A stretch of DNA of 64,000 bases from an uncultured Halomicronema sp. Lineage in GTDB: Bacteria > Cyanobacteriota > Cyanobacteriia > Phormidesmidales > Phormidesmidaceae. The notes under the pieces are model-generated. The model ran no database searches. It was not told where the DNA came from and saw nothing but the letters and a program-made list of their open reading frames with translations. The position numbers and the translations under genes are program-made. Below, in pieces: positions 37,658-45,857 of the stretch (the first letter of the stretch is position 1; every line of letters begins with the position of its first letter). The stretch lies in assembly GCA_937899725.1 (NCBI GenBank), contig CALCCA010000075.1:1-64000 (forward strand), written 5' to 3'.

Positions 37658-37908
37658 TCCCCTTCAACTAAATTGCGGTGACTAGTCCGCATCGTCTGGA
37701 GCAAGCGGCTCTCATCTTCATCCCAGTCGTCCGCATAGGCGGCGTTGATCTCGGCAACCAGATCGGGCCGTTTTCGGTATCGCCGAATAAAGTCTTGCAA
37801 TGCCAATGTGACCAATCGACTCCAGGAGATCTGAAGTTCCCGGGCGAGGGTCTGAGAATCATTGATGAGCGATTCTTGAATGGGGAGGCCAGTCGGTTGA
37901 TCTGCCAT
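37651..37908 (-). CDS. MazE-like ribbon-helix-helix antitoxin
   Basis: An 85-residue antitoxin of the neighbouring MazF. The N-terminal 40 residues have a ribbon-helix-helix pattern (SLINDSQTLARELQISWSRLVTLALQDFI in two halves: SLINDSQTLARELQI and SWSRLVTLALQDFI) for DNA binding and autoregulation. The acidic C-terminus (AAYADDWDEDESRLLQTMR) is the toxin-binding tail. The start was set at ATG 37908 (MADQPTGL); a TTG 15 codons upstream lacks a ribosome site. The gene precedes and overlaps mazF. The module looks complete and probably active. Confidence 0.85.
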   Translation of the reverse strand: MADQPTGLPIQESLINDSQTLARELQISWSRLVTLALQDFIRRYRKRPDLVAEINAAYADDWDEDESRLLQTMRTSHRNLVEGEW

Positions 37909-38032
37909 GGGATTGTGGAAAACAGCTGAGGCTATTACCTGAAGTTTAGCCAAATTGAGCAGGGATTATAGTAATGGCGTCGATCTATTCTGTTCTAATC
38001 TATTGGCGGCTCTGACTATACAGGCTGTCTAG

Positions 38033-38185
38033 CGCGATCGCCAGTCGGCAAAATTTTGGCTCAGTCCTGTTTCACTAGCGAAAAATCGAGGCGTCAAAGC
38101 TCCAGAACTCAACGATATTACTCGGCTATTGGCGGAACACGAGCAGACTTTGTTGGAGGCTTGGCATGACTACCTTGACGCTTGA
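38033..38185 (+). pseudogene. 3' remnant of a DUF4160 gene
   Basis: An open stretch that follows a TAG stop at 38030 and has no start codon of its own, reading RDRQSAKFWLSPVSLAKNRG and ending EQTLLEAWHDYLDA. This matches the C-terminal half of DUF4160 proteins ('AKFWL.PV.LA.N.G...EL..I..L......LLE.WH.Y'). The N-terminal half, which normally begins near MPTV and contains an HIHV-type motif, is missing. It overlaps the DUF2442 start by 20 bases in another frame, as intact DUF4160-DUF2442 pairs do. It is therefore the decayed first gene of a two-gene module of the toxin-antitoxin kind. Confidence 0.75.
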
Positions 38186-38456
38186 AGCAGAACCCCTTGC
38201 AACCCAGATTCAAGTCACCCATGAAAAACTGATTGTCGATTTAGTAGATGGGCGCAGTTTGCTAGTGCCGCTGTTTTGGTACCCCCGTCTGCAACACGCC
38301 AGCGATGAAGAGCGCCAGGATTGGCAGCTTTTAGGAGATGGCTTTGCGATCGAATGGCCGTCTCTTGATGAGCATATCGGTATTGAGGGATTGCTAGCAG
38401 GCAAACCAAGTGGGGAAAGTCGGCGTTCCTTTGAACGTTGGCTAGCTGCAAGCTAG
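38166..38456 (+). CDS. DUF2442 protein
   Basis: A 96-residue protein of the DUF2442 family. Seen: the strand pair EKLIVDLVDGRSLLVPLFWYPRL (key parts LIVDLVDGR and VPLFWYPRL), then 'WQLLGDGFAIEWPSLDEHIGIEGLLAGK' with the hallmark G.GI.WP.LDE.I...GLL (GDGFAIEWPSLDE). The family commonly lies downstream of DUF4160 and has been proposed as the antitoxin of that pair; the function has not been firmly shown as far as I know. The upstream DUF4160 gene is truncated here, so this would be an orphan partner. Confidence 0.87.
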   Translation: MTTLTLEAEPLATQIQVTHEKLIVDLVDGRSLLVPLFWYPRLQHASDEERQDWQLLGDGFAIEWPSLDEHIGIEGLLAGKPSGESRRSFERWLAAS

Positions 38457-38538
38457 AGATAGCCGTTCTGTCCGGGCGGCTTGGATTTATTGCAAATGCT
38501 ACCTTTGAGAAAATGATGTTTAAGAAAATCATCATCCC

Positions 38539-40461
38539 ATGTTGTCTGAAAACGTTGCATTGACTCTTTTGATCAAAATACTTGGCCCTTCAATAGGTAA
38601 AACTATTCTCGCAAGTCTCTCAGGTGAGAATATATTCCTTGAGACAACTGGTGGAGAAATCATTGACAGTATCAATGAAAAAATTGAGCCTTACTCTCAA
38701 TCAGAAAAGAAGATAGTGGAAGACCTCGCTCGCCGAATCTTTGATCAAACTAAGTCTCTTTTTGAGGCAGAAGGGATAAATCTTGATCAAGGAGGGGTAT
38801 TTTCAGTAAAAGTGGCATTTGCACAAGTTCTCGCAAATGCTGAAATCACTCCAGATATGCTGGTGAGCCAAGATTTATCCTCTTCGGCACTTGAAAACTA
38901 TCTCAAGCAACTTAGTTCCACTGAGATGCGGGATTTTGGTATTGATGAACAAACGCTTTATGACCGATTAATCAAGTCCTTTAGTGAACAGATCGTCGCG
39001 GAAATAAGCCAACACAAAAATTTTATAACTTATTTCACCTCTGAGACTCTGTCAAGACAAACAGAAACCCTGAGCGGGCTAGAACATATTAAAGAACAAG
39101 GTAATGCACAAGAAAGGGTTCTTGACAGAATTAGCAAACAACAAATAGAGACTCAAGCTCAAGCTCTTCACACGAATCGACAACTTGAAGAAATCAAAAG
39201 TCTTCTCAGCTCTAACCCCATTGAAGATATTGATGACTTACTAAATGAAGCTTCGGGGAGGAACCCTGGACTATCTTTTCAACTGCTAAACAATCCTCCC
39301 AATCCGCCAACTATAATAGTTAGCGCAACAACGCTAGGCAATCCTGTCAGCTTTTCTAAGCTTGCTTTTCCTGACACAGAATCAGGTCAAAGAGGACTTC
39401 GGAAATTCAAGAGCCTTGTTGAAGAAGGTCATCAAGCTTCATTCGAAGAAGGAGAGTTTGAATGGAACTGGCAATTCGAGATGCCCAAGTTTGTTGGGCC
39501 ATCTCCTACGCTAACAGAGTTTCATCTGTCTAAAAATCTTCCGAATACTGATATCCCGGTCAAGCTTGAAATATTTGATGGTAATGATACTCTTTATGAG
39601 ATCAGTTATGCAAAGCTAAAAGTTATTAGAGCTGGAACAAAAGAAGTGGAGTTTTCTTTGAGCAGCGCTGTTATTCCAGTGAGTATCAATCTCGTAGTCA
39701 AGGACAGTCATAACTCTAGTTTTGTTGTTGATAATATTGATTTCTCAAAAATCGAGCTGATACAAGCTAAGAAGCTGATTGAATTTCGTTTGGCTACGCT
39801 TAAAATGCATAAGGTGAGGATGTCTTCTCTTGAATTGAATATCCCAATCTTTGAAGCTGAAGTCTCCCAGCCAAAGGAAAGTTTTGAGTCTATAGATAGG
39901 TTGGAGTGCATACATCAATTTGCGATTTGGCTAGTCGTTATAAATAAGCGGTTGGGTTTGAATCTTAGAGTTCCAGAAGAAATTAATATTGATGATTTCG
40001 AAACAGCACAAGAAATTTTTGAGGCTGTTACGAAAGGATTCCATATAAGAGGAAGTAGCAAGTTAACACTTAGATACGATCGAGAAAAAGCAATTGAGCT
40101 TTTGAATAACTGGGACTCTGCAAAGAAAGCCAATCCTGTTTTTGGCTATCACGACTACGGGGGAGAGTTCCTAGGGGAGTCAATTCACTTGGGATCTGTC
40201 GAAATTACTCTGTCTGAGCTCTCCTTAATCCATGATTTAGAAAGCTTACTTGTGCATGTCAATGAATCAGCGAAAGAAGAAATTGAGATACAGATACGCT
40301 GTAGTAAATCCTTGTATAGATTCACTCAATACTTGAGTGGTGAACAAGACCAAGCTCTCACTGACATTCAGCAAGGATTAGATGAGGTAAACGTTGGACA
40401 AACTCGCCCAGTTGAAGACTTTGCTCAAGAGATGCAGCAAAAGTATGACATTTCGAGTTGA
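38539..40461 (+). CDS. Large AT-rich accessory protein with a ParD-like antitoxin tail
   Basis: A 640-residue protein of unknown function. Residues about 1-190 are helical, with MLSENVALTLLIKILG and a LYDRLIKSFSEQIVAEI segment that recall helical N-termini of NACHT/STAND-type conflict proteins, but there is no Walker motif. Residues about 195-225 look like a coiled coil. The middle (about 240-420) is beta-rich. The last 35 residues (TDIQQGLDEVNVGQTRPVED, then FAQEMQQKYDIS) match the type II antitoxins that precede ParE/RelE toxins in cyanobacteria, and the next gene is exactly such a toxin with a 17-base overlap. So this is a fusion, either functional or made by insertion. The gene is AT-rich and lacks GCGATCGC sites, which suggests transfer. 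ATG 38539. Confidence 0.75.
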   Translation: MLSENVALTLLIKILGPSIGKTILASLSGENIFLETTGGEIIDSINEKIEPYSQSEKKIVEDLARRIFDQTKSLFEAEGINLDQGGVFSVKVAFAQVLANAEITPDMLVSQDLSSSALENYLKQLSSTEMRDFGIDEQTLYDRLIKSFSEQIVAEISQHKNFITYFTSETLSRQTETLSGLEHIKEQGNAQERVLDRISKQQIETQAQALHTNRQLEEIKSLLSSNPIEDIDDLLNEASGRNPGLSFQLLNNPPNPPTIIVSATTLGNPVSFSKLAFPDTESGQRGLRKFKSLVEEGHQASFEEGEFEWNWQFEMPKFVGPSPTLTEFHLSKNLPNTDIPVKLEIFDGNDTLYEISYAKLKVIRAGTKEVEFSLSSAVIPVSINLVVKDSHNSSFVVDNIDFSKIELIQAKKLIEFRLATLKMHKVRMSSLELNIPIFEAEVSQPKESFESIDRLECIHQFAIWLVVINKRLGLNLRVPEEINIDDFETAQEIFEAVTKGFHIRGSSKLTLRYDREKAIELLNNWDSAKKANPVFGYHDYGGEFLGESIHLGSVEITLSELSLIHDLESLLVHVNESAKEEIEIQIRCSKSLYRFTQYLSGEQDQALTDIQQGLDEVNVGQTRPVEDFAQEMQQKYDISS

Positions 40462-40771
40462 GATTACGTCCATTGCTGAACAACAGATTGAGCAGTCCTA
40501 TCTCTTTTACCGGGAGCGCAACCAAGTTTTCGTCGATCGCTGGTTTCGCGGCTTGATGAACACAATTTCGACCCTTCAGGAAAAACCAAGACGCTGTTCG
40601 TTCGCTTTTGAGAATGAAGTATTTGCTGATGAATTGCGCCAACTTCTTTATGGCAAAGGCAGAAGTGCTTTTCGTATCCTTTTCACTATTAGAGACGAGG
40701 TGGTATTTATCCTTTTCGTTCGGTACACAGCTCAGGAGCCTGTGAAACCAGAGGATTTTGAGGAAGGTTGA
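40445..40771 (+). CDS. RelE/ParE-superfamily toxin
   Basis: A 108-residue toxin of the RelE/ParE fold: MTFRVEITSIAEQQIEQSYL at the start, WFRGLMNTISTLQEKPRRCSFA (key WFRGL and PRRCSFA), then LRQLLYGKGRSAFRILFTI and VVFILFVRYTAQEPV. Cyanobacterial relatives have the same 'RQLLYGK....YRILFTI' core. ATG 40445 lies inside the end of the upstream gene (17-base overlap), which carries a matching antitoxin-like tail. The HIP1-poor gene body differs from the upstream AT-rich part only slightly. Target (gyrase or ribosome) cannot be told. Confidence 0.83.
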   Translation: MTFRVEITSIAEQQIEQSYLFYRERNQVFVDRWFRGLMNTISTLQEKPRRCSFAFENEVFADELRQLLYGKGRSAFRILFTIRDEVVFILFVRYTAQEPVKPEDFEEG

Positions 40772-40790
40772 GCGATCGCCCCATCCTCTT

Positions 40791-41813
40791 CTAAGACCAA
40801 CGGCGAAAGAAGCTCGCTTCTTGCCAGACTTGTGCGGTGCGCTGCTCGATCGCGGTCAACTGCTCCCCCGACAACGTCTGAAATGCTCGGGCCGCATTCA
40901 AATTTTCCGTCAACTGCTCAGGGGTATCGGCTGCCACAATGCAGCACTGTACCTGGGGTTGCGACAGCGCATAGCCCAACGCCTCCGACATCCCCGATAG
41001 AATTCCTGGCTTTAGCAGCTTCCCATAGGCAGGCACCTTCATGCCGATAATGCCGGTGTTGTGCCGTTGGGCAACGGGCAACACATGATCGATAAATGGT
41101 CGTGCCGTATGGCGATCGGCCGCGTTGATGGGAATAAGGGCCGTATCAAACGGATAACGGTTCAGCGCTTTGACAAAAATGTCGGGATTGTTGTGGCCCG
41201 TGACGCCGATCGCCCGAATAATCCCCTGCTCTTTTGCCTCTTCCGCCGCTTTAATAGCGCCTTGTTGCTCATCCAGCAGTGTGTCGACATCCCAGTCGTA
41301 GGTGATGGCGTGAAACTGCCATAGGTCAATGTAATCCGTTTGAAGTCGTTGCAGCGATCGCTCCAACTCTCGCCAGGCACTATCGCGATCGCGGCGGCTA
41401 GTTTTGGTGCCAATCATCACCTCCGAGCGCACCGCTGGAAGGACTCGGCCCAGGCATTCTTCACTCGGCCCATAGTTGGCAGCGGTATCAAAATAGCGAA
41501 TGCCGCCAGCATAGGCCTGCTCAATCAGGGCGATCGCTTCAGCTGCTTGACCAGGGCGAGACAACGGAGACGCCGAACCGCCCAACCCCAGCACCGGCAT
41601 CGTGAGCTGCGATCGCCCCAATACCCGCGTTGGCATCGACAGTGAGAAATCTTCAACCGCTGCTGGACTGGCGGCTAATGGATGATCGACGGCGGGCGCG
41701 ATCGCTTGGGGTGGCGCTTCCTGGCGGCTACAGCCATCACCGCTGATGACACCGCTAGCAATAGCGATCCCGCCATAGAGAAATTGGCGACGAGTTGGGT
41801 TCAATCTCGGCAT
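40791..41813 (-). CDS. Tat-exported aldo/keto reductase
   Basis: A 340-residue aldo/keto reductase. Residues 1-30 have a twin-arginine signal (PTRRQFLYGG, Arg 8-9, hydrophobic ASGVISG). The TIM-barrel domain follows with the catalytic Asp and Tyr in RYFDTAANYGPSEECLGRVL (DTAANYG), the Lys in IGTKTSR and the His in LWQFHAI. The C-terminal NADPH-binding part is less typical. A CSRQE after the signal could also be a lipobox-like Cys (GDGC). Export of an NADPH-type enzyme is unusual, so it may be folded with cofactor before Tat export. Substrate unknown. Single gene. Confidence 0.86.
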   Translation of the reverse strand: MPRLNPTRRQFLYGGIAIASGVISGDGCSRQEAPPQAIAPAVDHPLAASPAAVEDFSLSMPTRVLGRSQLTMPVLGLGGSASPLSRPGQAAEAIALIEQAYAGGIRYFDTAANYGPSEECLGRVLPAVRSEVMIGTKTSRRDRDSAWRELERSLQRLQTDYIDLWQFHAITYDWDVDTLLDEQQGAIKAAEEAKEQGIIRAIGVTGHNNPDIFVKALNRYPFDTALIPINAADRHTARPFIDHVLPVAQRHNTGIIGMKVPAYGKLLKPGILSGMSEALGYALSQPQVQCCIVAADTPEQLTENLNAARAFQTLSGEQLTAIEQRTAQVWQEASFFRRWS

Positions 41814-42391
41814 CAGGGTTAACCTTTGCTGACAGAAAAACAGTCACAGTCATATCCTGACAAAAACTTCCGGTCGCGTGAGCCCCTCGCCAATTTTATT
41901 AACGACGATCGCCTTCCTATACTGCTGGCATCGCGACGCTGGCAGAATTTCGCCCTAAACATTACCTCTGGGAGTATGGCGTTAACCCCCTTGCCCAGAA
42001 GGTTTGTTCAGTAGAAGTCAGATGATTTCAAGAGGGCATGAGCGATCGCCGAACTGTCCCTTGATTGATACAATTCAACCAACCTGGTACATGGTTAGCT
42101 CGCAGCCTCACAGCTGTGGTGTTCAGTTAGCAGTGCTCTATGATTTGCTGCTTTTTGACCCAGTTTTTCGATCGCTTAACGTTGCCGAGTCAGCATGATC
42201 GTAGTGAACGAGGTTAGCGACTGCCATGCATTCTCCATAGCATGCTCATCGGTTTAAAAATCCTCTGCACACCACTCTCACCCATTTGTTGCTGGGCAAA
42301 TCGGCACTCCATTGGGTTTATTGGTCGCAGGGGTGCGATCGCCAAAAACCTCAGGTTCTATTAGCATCGTCTACGCAGAATCTGGTCAGCT
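41814..42391. other. Noncoding stretch
   Basis: About 580 bases between two minus-strand genes. It has two HIP1-like sites and short frames with no support. No clear terminator or repeat recognised. Confidence 0.35.
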
Positions 42392-42817
42392 TTACTCAAC
42401 GGCATCTTGACCGTCGAGGCTATCCAGAATTTCTTCTCTGGCATTAGGCACGGTAGGGCCTGAACTCTCTGCCGGGCTGGCTTCGGTGGGAGAAGACTCA
42501 GCCGTGGACGGTTCAGAATCAGTAGTCTCTCCTGGCGTCGCATCATCAGAAGAATCTGGCTCGACAATAATAATTCTGTCTCTTCTGGGAGCCTCTGACT
42601 CTACTGCCTCCTCAACCATATCTTCATCAGGCAGGGGACTCTGAGGTTGCACTCCGTTCGGCTGGCTACTGACCCCACAAATATCGACCAAATTGACGAC
42701 CTGACCACTCGGCTTCACCATGTAGCAAATGCCTTGAGCCTTGACCGGACTCGCCCAAACCAATGCACTCGTCACTAAATAAAAGCTGCCAAGCGGTACG
42801 AGAAAGTTAGGTTTCAT
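42392..42817 (-). CDS. Small exported protein with acidic Ser/Pro-rich tail
   Basis: A 141-residue exported protein. Residues 1-28 are a signal peptide (cleavage likely after VKAQG-like AxA). The mature N-terminus ICYMVKPSGQVVNLVDICG is a two-cysteine motif common in small cyanobacterial secreted proteins ('CY.....G...L...C'). The rest is Asp/Glu/Ser/Pro/Thr-rich and likely disordered, with an RRDRIIIVEPD strand near 80. The two Cys could form a disulphide. Function unknown; single gene. ATG 42817. Confidence 0.7.
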   Translation of the reverse strand: MKPNFLVPLGSFYLVTSALVWASPVKAQGICYMVKPSGQVVNLVDICGVSSQPNGVQPQSPLPDEDMVEEAVESEAPRRDRIIIVEPDSSDDATPGETTDSEPSTAESSPTEASPAESSGPTVPNAREEILDSLDGQDAVE

Positions 42818-43720
42818 GACCTGGTATCCCTGATATTTTTCAAACGAAGAGTATCAAATCATCCTGAGACATTTTGCCTTTGACTACTTCAAGAATAGCA
42901 GGGTTTAATTTTGACTTCTATCGGCTTCTCTTGACAGGGGTGAACGAAAAAAAGCGCGGTGTCTGGATCTTGGGGAAGGTTGATCCCGATTTTTAGACGA
43001 CCTGATCGAAAAAGAAAACCCGTTGGGTAGGCTTCCTAGCCTGCCCCAACCCAACCTGTTTGCGGCTCCTCAACTAGACCGCTCAGGAACGGCCAGGATG
43101 GCCATCAAACCCGCTCAGTATAGGCGTCGAAGTGGCTGGGAGGTGAGCTGAGGGAGTTGACGGGCATGAGTAAGCATCGCGCGGAAAATTTCGTCCACCC
43201 TTCTTGACAGTGGCTATAGATAATTTGCTGTCTGAGCTACAAAATGAGTCACTTTTAGACTTTTTCTATAGATTCTTACTTGATCTGAAAATGATATTTT
43301 TTGGGTCAATGATGCTTCTAGACTCATCAAATTTGAATAAATTATTTTTGTCAGAGATTCTGAAAAAGAAAATGTAGCTGATGATTAGAATGACTGTACC
43401 TCCCTAAATCCATGAAATAGGTAGACTTGCCCCCGTCAATTCCAAGGATTTAAAATATCTGATGAAACGATCTCAGTGAGGGTGAAATCTACAGCGCATG
43501 TTGTCGAGTTGAGCTGTTCTTATTGGCCCTCGCACAGAGAGGATTGAGAATATTCGAGACTGAGGCGATCGCCCCCATCCGGTCAACTCTCGAAATGTTG
43601 GAGCTTTCACAACTGCTCTACAAACGTGCGAAAGTCCCAATTGCTCCCATACAGGGCTGCGCTTCCAACACCGTTCAAAGGGCTGGACTCCTGAATAGCC
43701 ACTTTTGCGTGCTTCGTTGA
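42818..43720. other. Long noncoding stretch with an orphan terminator on the minus strand
   Basis: About 900 bases without a credible gene; 43200-43450 is AT-rich. On the minus strand, TTGGGGCAGGC and GCCTACCCAA (43023-43049) form a hairpin with a small bulge, followed by a T-rich run (TTTTCTTTTT) at about 43008-43018. No gene ends just upstream of it on that strand, so it could close a noncoding RNA or a long wecB 3' end. A frame of 83 codons at 43473-43724 has no support. Confidence 0.45.
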
Positions 43721-44839
43721 TCAAACCGTCGCGAAATACTGCCGCACAATATCGACAATGCGTTGAGCCGATCGCCCATCGCCAAAAGGATTTACCGCCT
43801 TAGCCATCTGGTCATAAGCTGCCTGAGAGTTAAGCAGGGTCAGGGCTGCCTCAGCGATCGCGGTCGCATCAGTCCCGACGAGTTTTGCCGTGCCCGAAGC
43901 GATCGCTTCGGGTCTTTCCGTCGTTTCGCGCAGCACTAATACCGGTTTACCCAGGCCGGGAGCCTCCTCTTGCAAACCGCCCGAATCAGTCAGCAGCAAG
44001 GTGCAGCGCTGCATTGCCCCAACCAGCTGGCCATAGTCCAACGGTTCTGTGAGAAACACGCGCGGGTGCTCGCCCAGTGCGGCAGTCAGCGGTTCACGCA
44101 CGGTAGGGTTGCGGTGCAAGGGCAGCAGCAACGCGGTATCGGGACAGGCCGCCAAGATTTTGAGAAAGCCTTGAGCAATGTCTTGTAGCGGTGTGCCCCA
44201 GTTTTCGCGACGGTGTACGGTCGAGAGCAGCACTCGCGAGGTTTGCCAATCGAGCCCGTCAATTTCACAAGGCGGATTTTGTGCCGCCACCGTCAGCAGC
44301 GCATCAATCACCGTGTTGCCCGTTTGATGGACTTCCCCCACCACGCCAGACTTGGCGAGATGACCCACGGCAGTGTCAGTCGGGGCGAAATGAAGGCGCG
44401 TAATTTGTGACACCAGGCGGCGATTGGCCTCTTCTGGAAAAGGATTGAGGAGGTCATCGGTGCGCAGTCCCGCTTCGACATGGCCGACAGGAATTTTTTG
44501 ATAAAACGCCGCCAGCGCCGCTGAAAAGGCGGTCGTGGTGTCGCCCTGCACAATCACGAGATCGGGCTGTAGCTGTTGAAAGTATTGCTCTAACCCCTGC
44601 AGGCTGCGGCAGGTAATATCCGTCAGGCTTTGCTTGGGCTGCATGATGTCGAGGTCGGCATCTGCTGCGAGTTGAAAGAGCTGCATCACTTGAGCCACCA
44701 TCTCACGATGCTGCCCGGTGAGCACCACATGGGTGGCAAAATCAGCAGACTGTCGGAATGCTTGAATCACCGGGGCGAGTTTAATCGCTTCGGGGCGAGT
44801 GCCGAGGGTGATGCAAACTCGCAGGGGTGACGTAGACAT
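43721..44839 (-). CDS. wecB: UDP-N-acetylglucosamine 2-epimerase (non-hydrolysing)
   Basis: A 372-residue GT-B-fold enzyme that converts UDP-GlcNAc to UDP-ManNAc for surface polysaccharides. Seen: ITLGTRPEAIKLAPVI (start), VVLTGQHREM, VQGDTTTAFSAALAAFY, GHVEAGLRT, the family's PFPEEANRRL, LLSTVHRRENWG with the conserved His/Arg/Glu, LTDSGGLQEEAPGLGKPVLVLR (key DSGGLQEEAP), and TTERPEA. The active-site Asp, Glu and His residues are all present. No other capsule or teichuronic acid genes are nearby. It is divergent from crr6 across about 130 bases. Confidence 0.94.
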   Translation of the reverse strand: MSTSPLRVCITLGTRPEAIKLAPVIQAFRQSADFATHVVLTGQHREMVAQVMQLFQLAADADLDIMQPKQSLTDITCRSLQGLEQYFQQLQPDLVIVQGDTTTAFSAALAAFYQKIPVGHVEAGLRTDDLLNPFPEEANRRLVSQITRLHFAPTDTAVGHLAKSGVVGEVHQTGNTVIDALLTVAAQNPPCEIDGLDWQTSRVLLSTVHRRENWGTPLQDIAQGFLKILAACPDTALLLPLHRNPTVREPLTAALGEHPRVFLTEPLDYGQLVGAMQRCTLLLTDSGGLQEEAPGLGKPVLVLRETTERPEAIASGTAKLVGTDATAIAEAALTLLNSQAAYDQMAKAVNPFGDGRSAQRIVDIVRQYFATV

Positions 44840-44970
44840 AAGCAGCGCAGTTCAAATAGACGGCGATCGCTCCTCATGGGTAGCGACAAACTTTCCTATC
44901 ATGGCATGGTCTGTCTGACTGGGCGGCGTTGCTGGCAGAATGGAAGCAACGACATTGGATGCGATCGCCC

Positions 44971-45450
44971 ATGGCTCAGACCCTCAAGCTCACAGCAGCT
45001 ATGTTGACTCAGTTAGATATCACGACCGCCGAGGCGGCGATCGACCCGCTAATCGAGCCGGGCAAGATTCTCGATCCGGAAGTGAAGCTCAGCTTCGAAA
45101 TCGATTTTCCCCGTGACCCGGCTGACCCGAGGGAACTCTCAGAAATTCCCGAAGTTCGCCTGTGGTTCATTCGACTCGATGCCCAATATCCCTGGCTGCC
45201 CTTTGTGCTGGACTGGGAGGCTGGGGAACTGGGGCGCTATGCAGCCATGCTGGTGCCGCACCAATTTAGCCCGAAAGATGGTATTCGCTACAACCCAGAA
45301 GCGTTGGAAATCTTTGTGATGAACAAGATTTTTGTGGTGGCGCAATGGTTGCAGCAGCAACAGAGCAATCAAATCACTCGGCTGAAGTTTATGACCCAAA
45401 TGCTGGGCTATGAAATTGATGAAGGACTGTTTGAGCTGCTGATTGGGTAG
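44971..45450 (+). CDS. crr6: CRR6-family NDH-1 assembly factor (DUF1817)
   Basis: A 159-residue protein matching Chlororespiratory Reduction 6 (DUF1817), conserved in cyanobacteria and chloroplasts and needed to assemble the hydrophilic arm of the NDH-1 complex (through NdhI in studied cases). Seen: SEIPEVRLWFIRLDAQYPWL, LDWEAGELGRYAAMLVPHQF, IRYNPEALEIFVMNKIFVVA and LKFMTQMLGYEID. The start ATG 44971 (MAQTLKLT) is at the usual family N-terminus; the frame is open 14 codons further. A G-rich tract follows the stop directly. Confidence 0.88.
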   Translation: MAQTLKLTAAMLTQLDITTAEAAIDPLIEPGKILDPEVKLSFEIDFPRDPADPRELSEIPEVRLWFIRLDAQYPWLPFVLDWEAGELGRYAAMLVPHQFSPKDGIRYNPEALEIFVMNKIFVVAQWLQQQQSNQITRLKFMTQMLGYEIDEGLFELLIG

Positions 45451-45857
45451 GGGAGCGAGGGGGCAAGAGAGCGACGGGGCTGGGGACAAGCGAGCGGGGT
45501 TGAAAAATCGGAAATCGGAAGCGAGATCCTCGTCAAGTAAAGGCTTCAACGATGTGGAGTGTCTCGACTTGATCGCAGTTTGCTAAAGCCATATCGGCCT
45601 CAATCAGCGGATGGCTCGGCCAGCGATGATGGTTTGGTGAGCGGGGCAAGTGCAGCTTCTACGGCTTTGTCAGGGCGTTCGCAAAGCTGACCGCTGCAGG
45701 AATCGCAGCGACCCGAAATCAGGACTAGAGCGTGATCGCGGTTTTAGGTCAGCGGTGGGTCTGATATAGCTTGAGGAAACCTTATGACTGGGAGTGAGGT
45801 GGCAGCGGGCTCTCTACAATAGGGCTAAGGTTTATCGCAATTTTTAAGGAGACTCTT
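45451..45857 (+). other. Intergenic region with G-rich tract after crr6
   Basis: The first 60 bases (45450-45508) are purine-rich on the coding strand with repeated GGGG runs and GAGCGA words, similar in kind to the tract at 1-62. The remaining about 350 bases show no gene. AAGGAG at 45846-45851 is the ribosome site of the prohibitin gene. Confidence 0.45.

Noticed and set aside
42902-43215. Two TTGACA-like words as -35 boxes
   Set aside because: Neither has a -10 box at 16-18 bases, and no gene starts downstream on that strand.
43473-43724. An 83-codon minus-strand frame next to wecB
   Set aside because: It lacks a ribosome site and overlaps another meaningless frame on the opposite strand.
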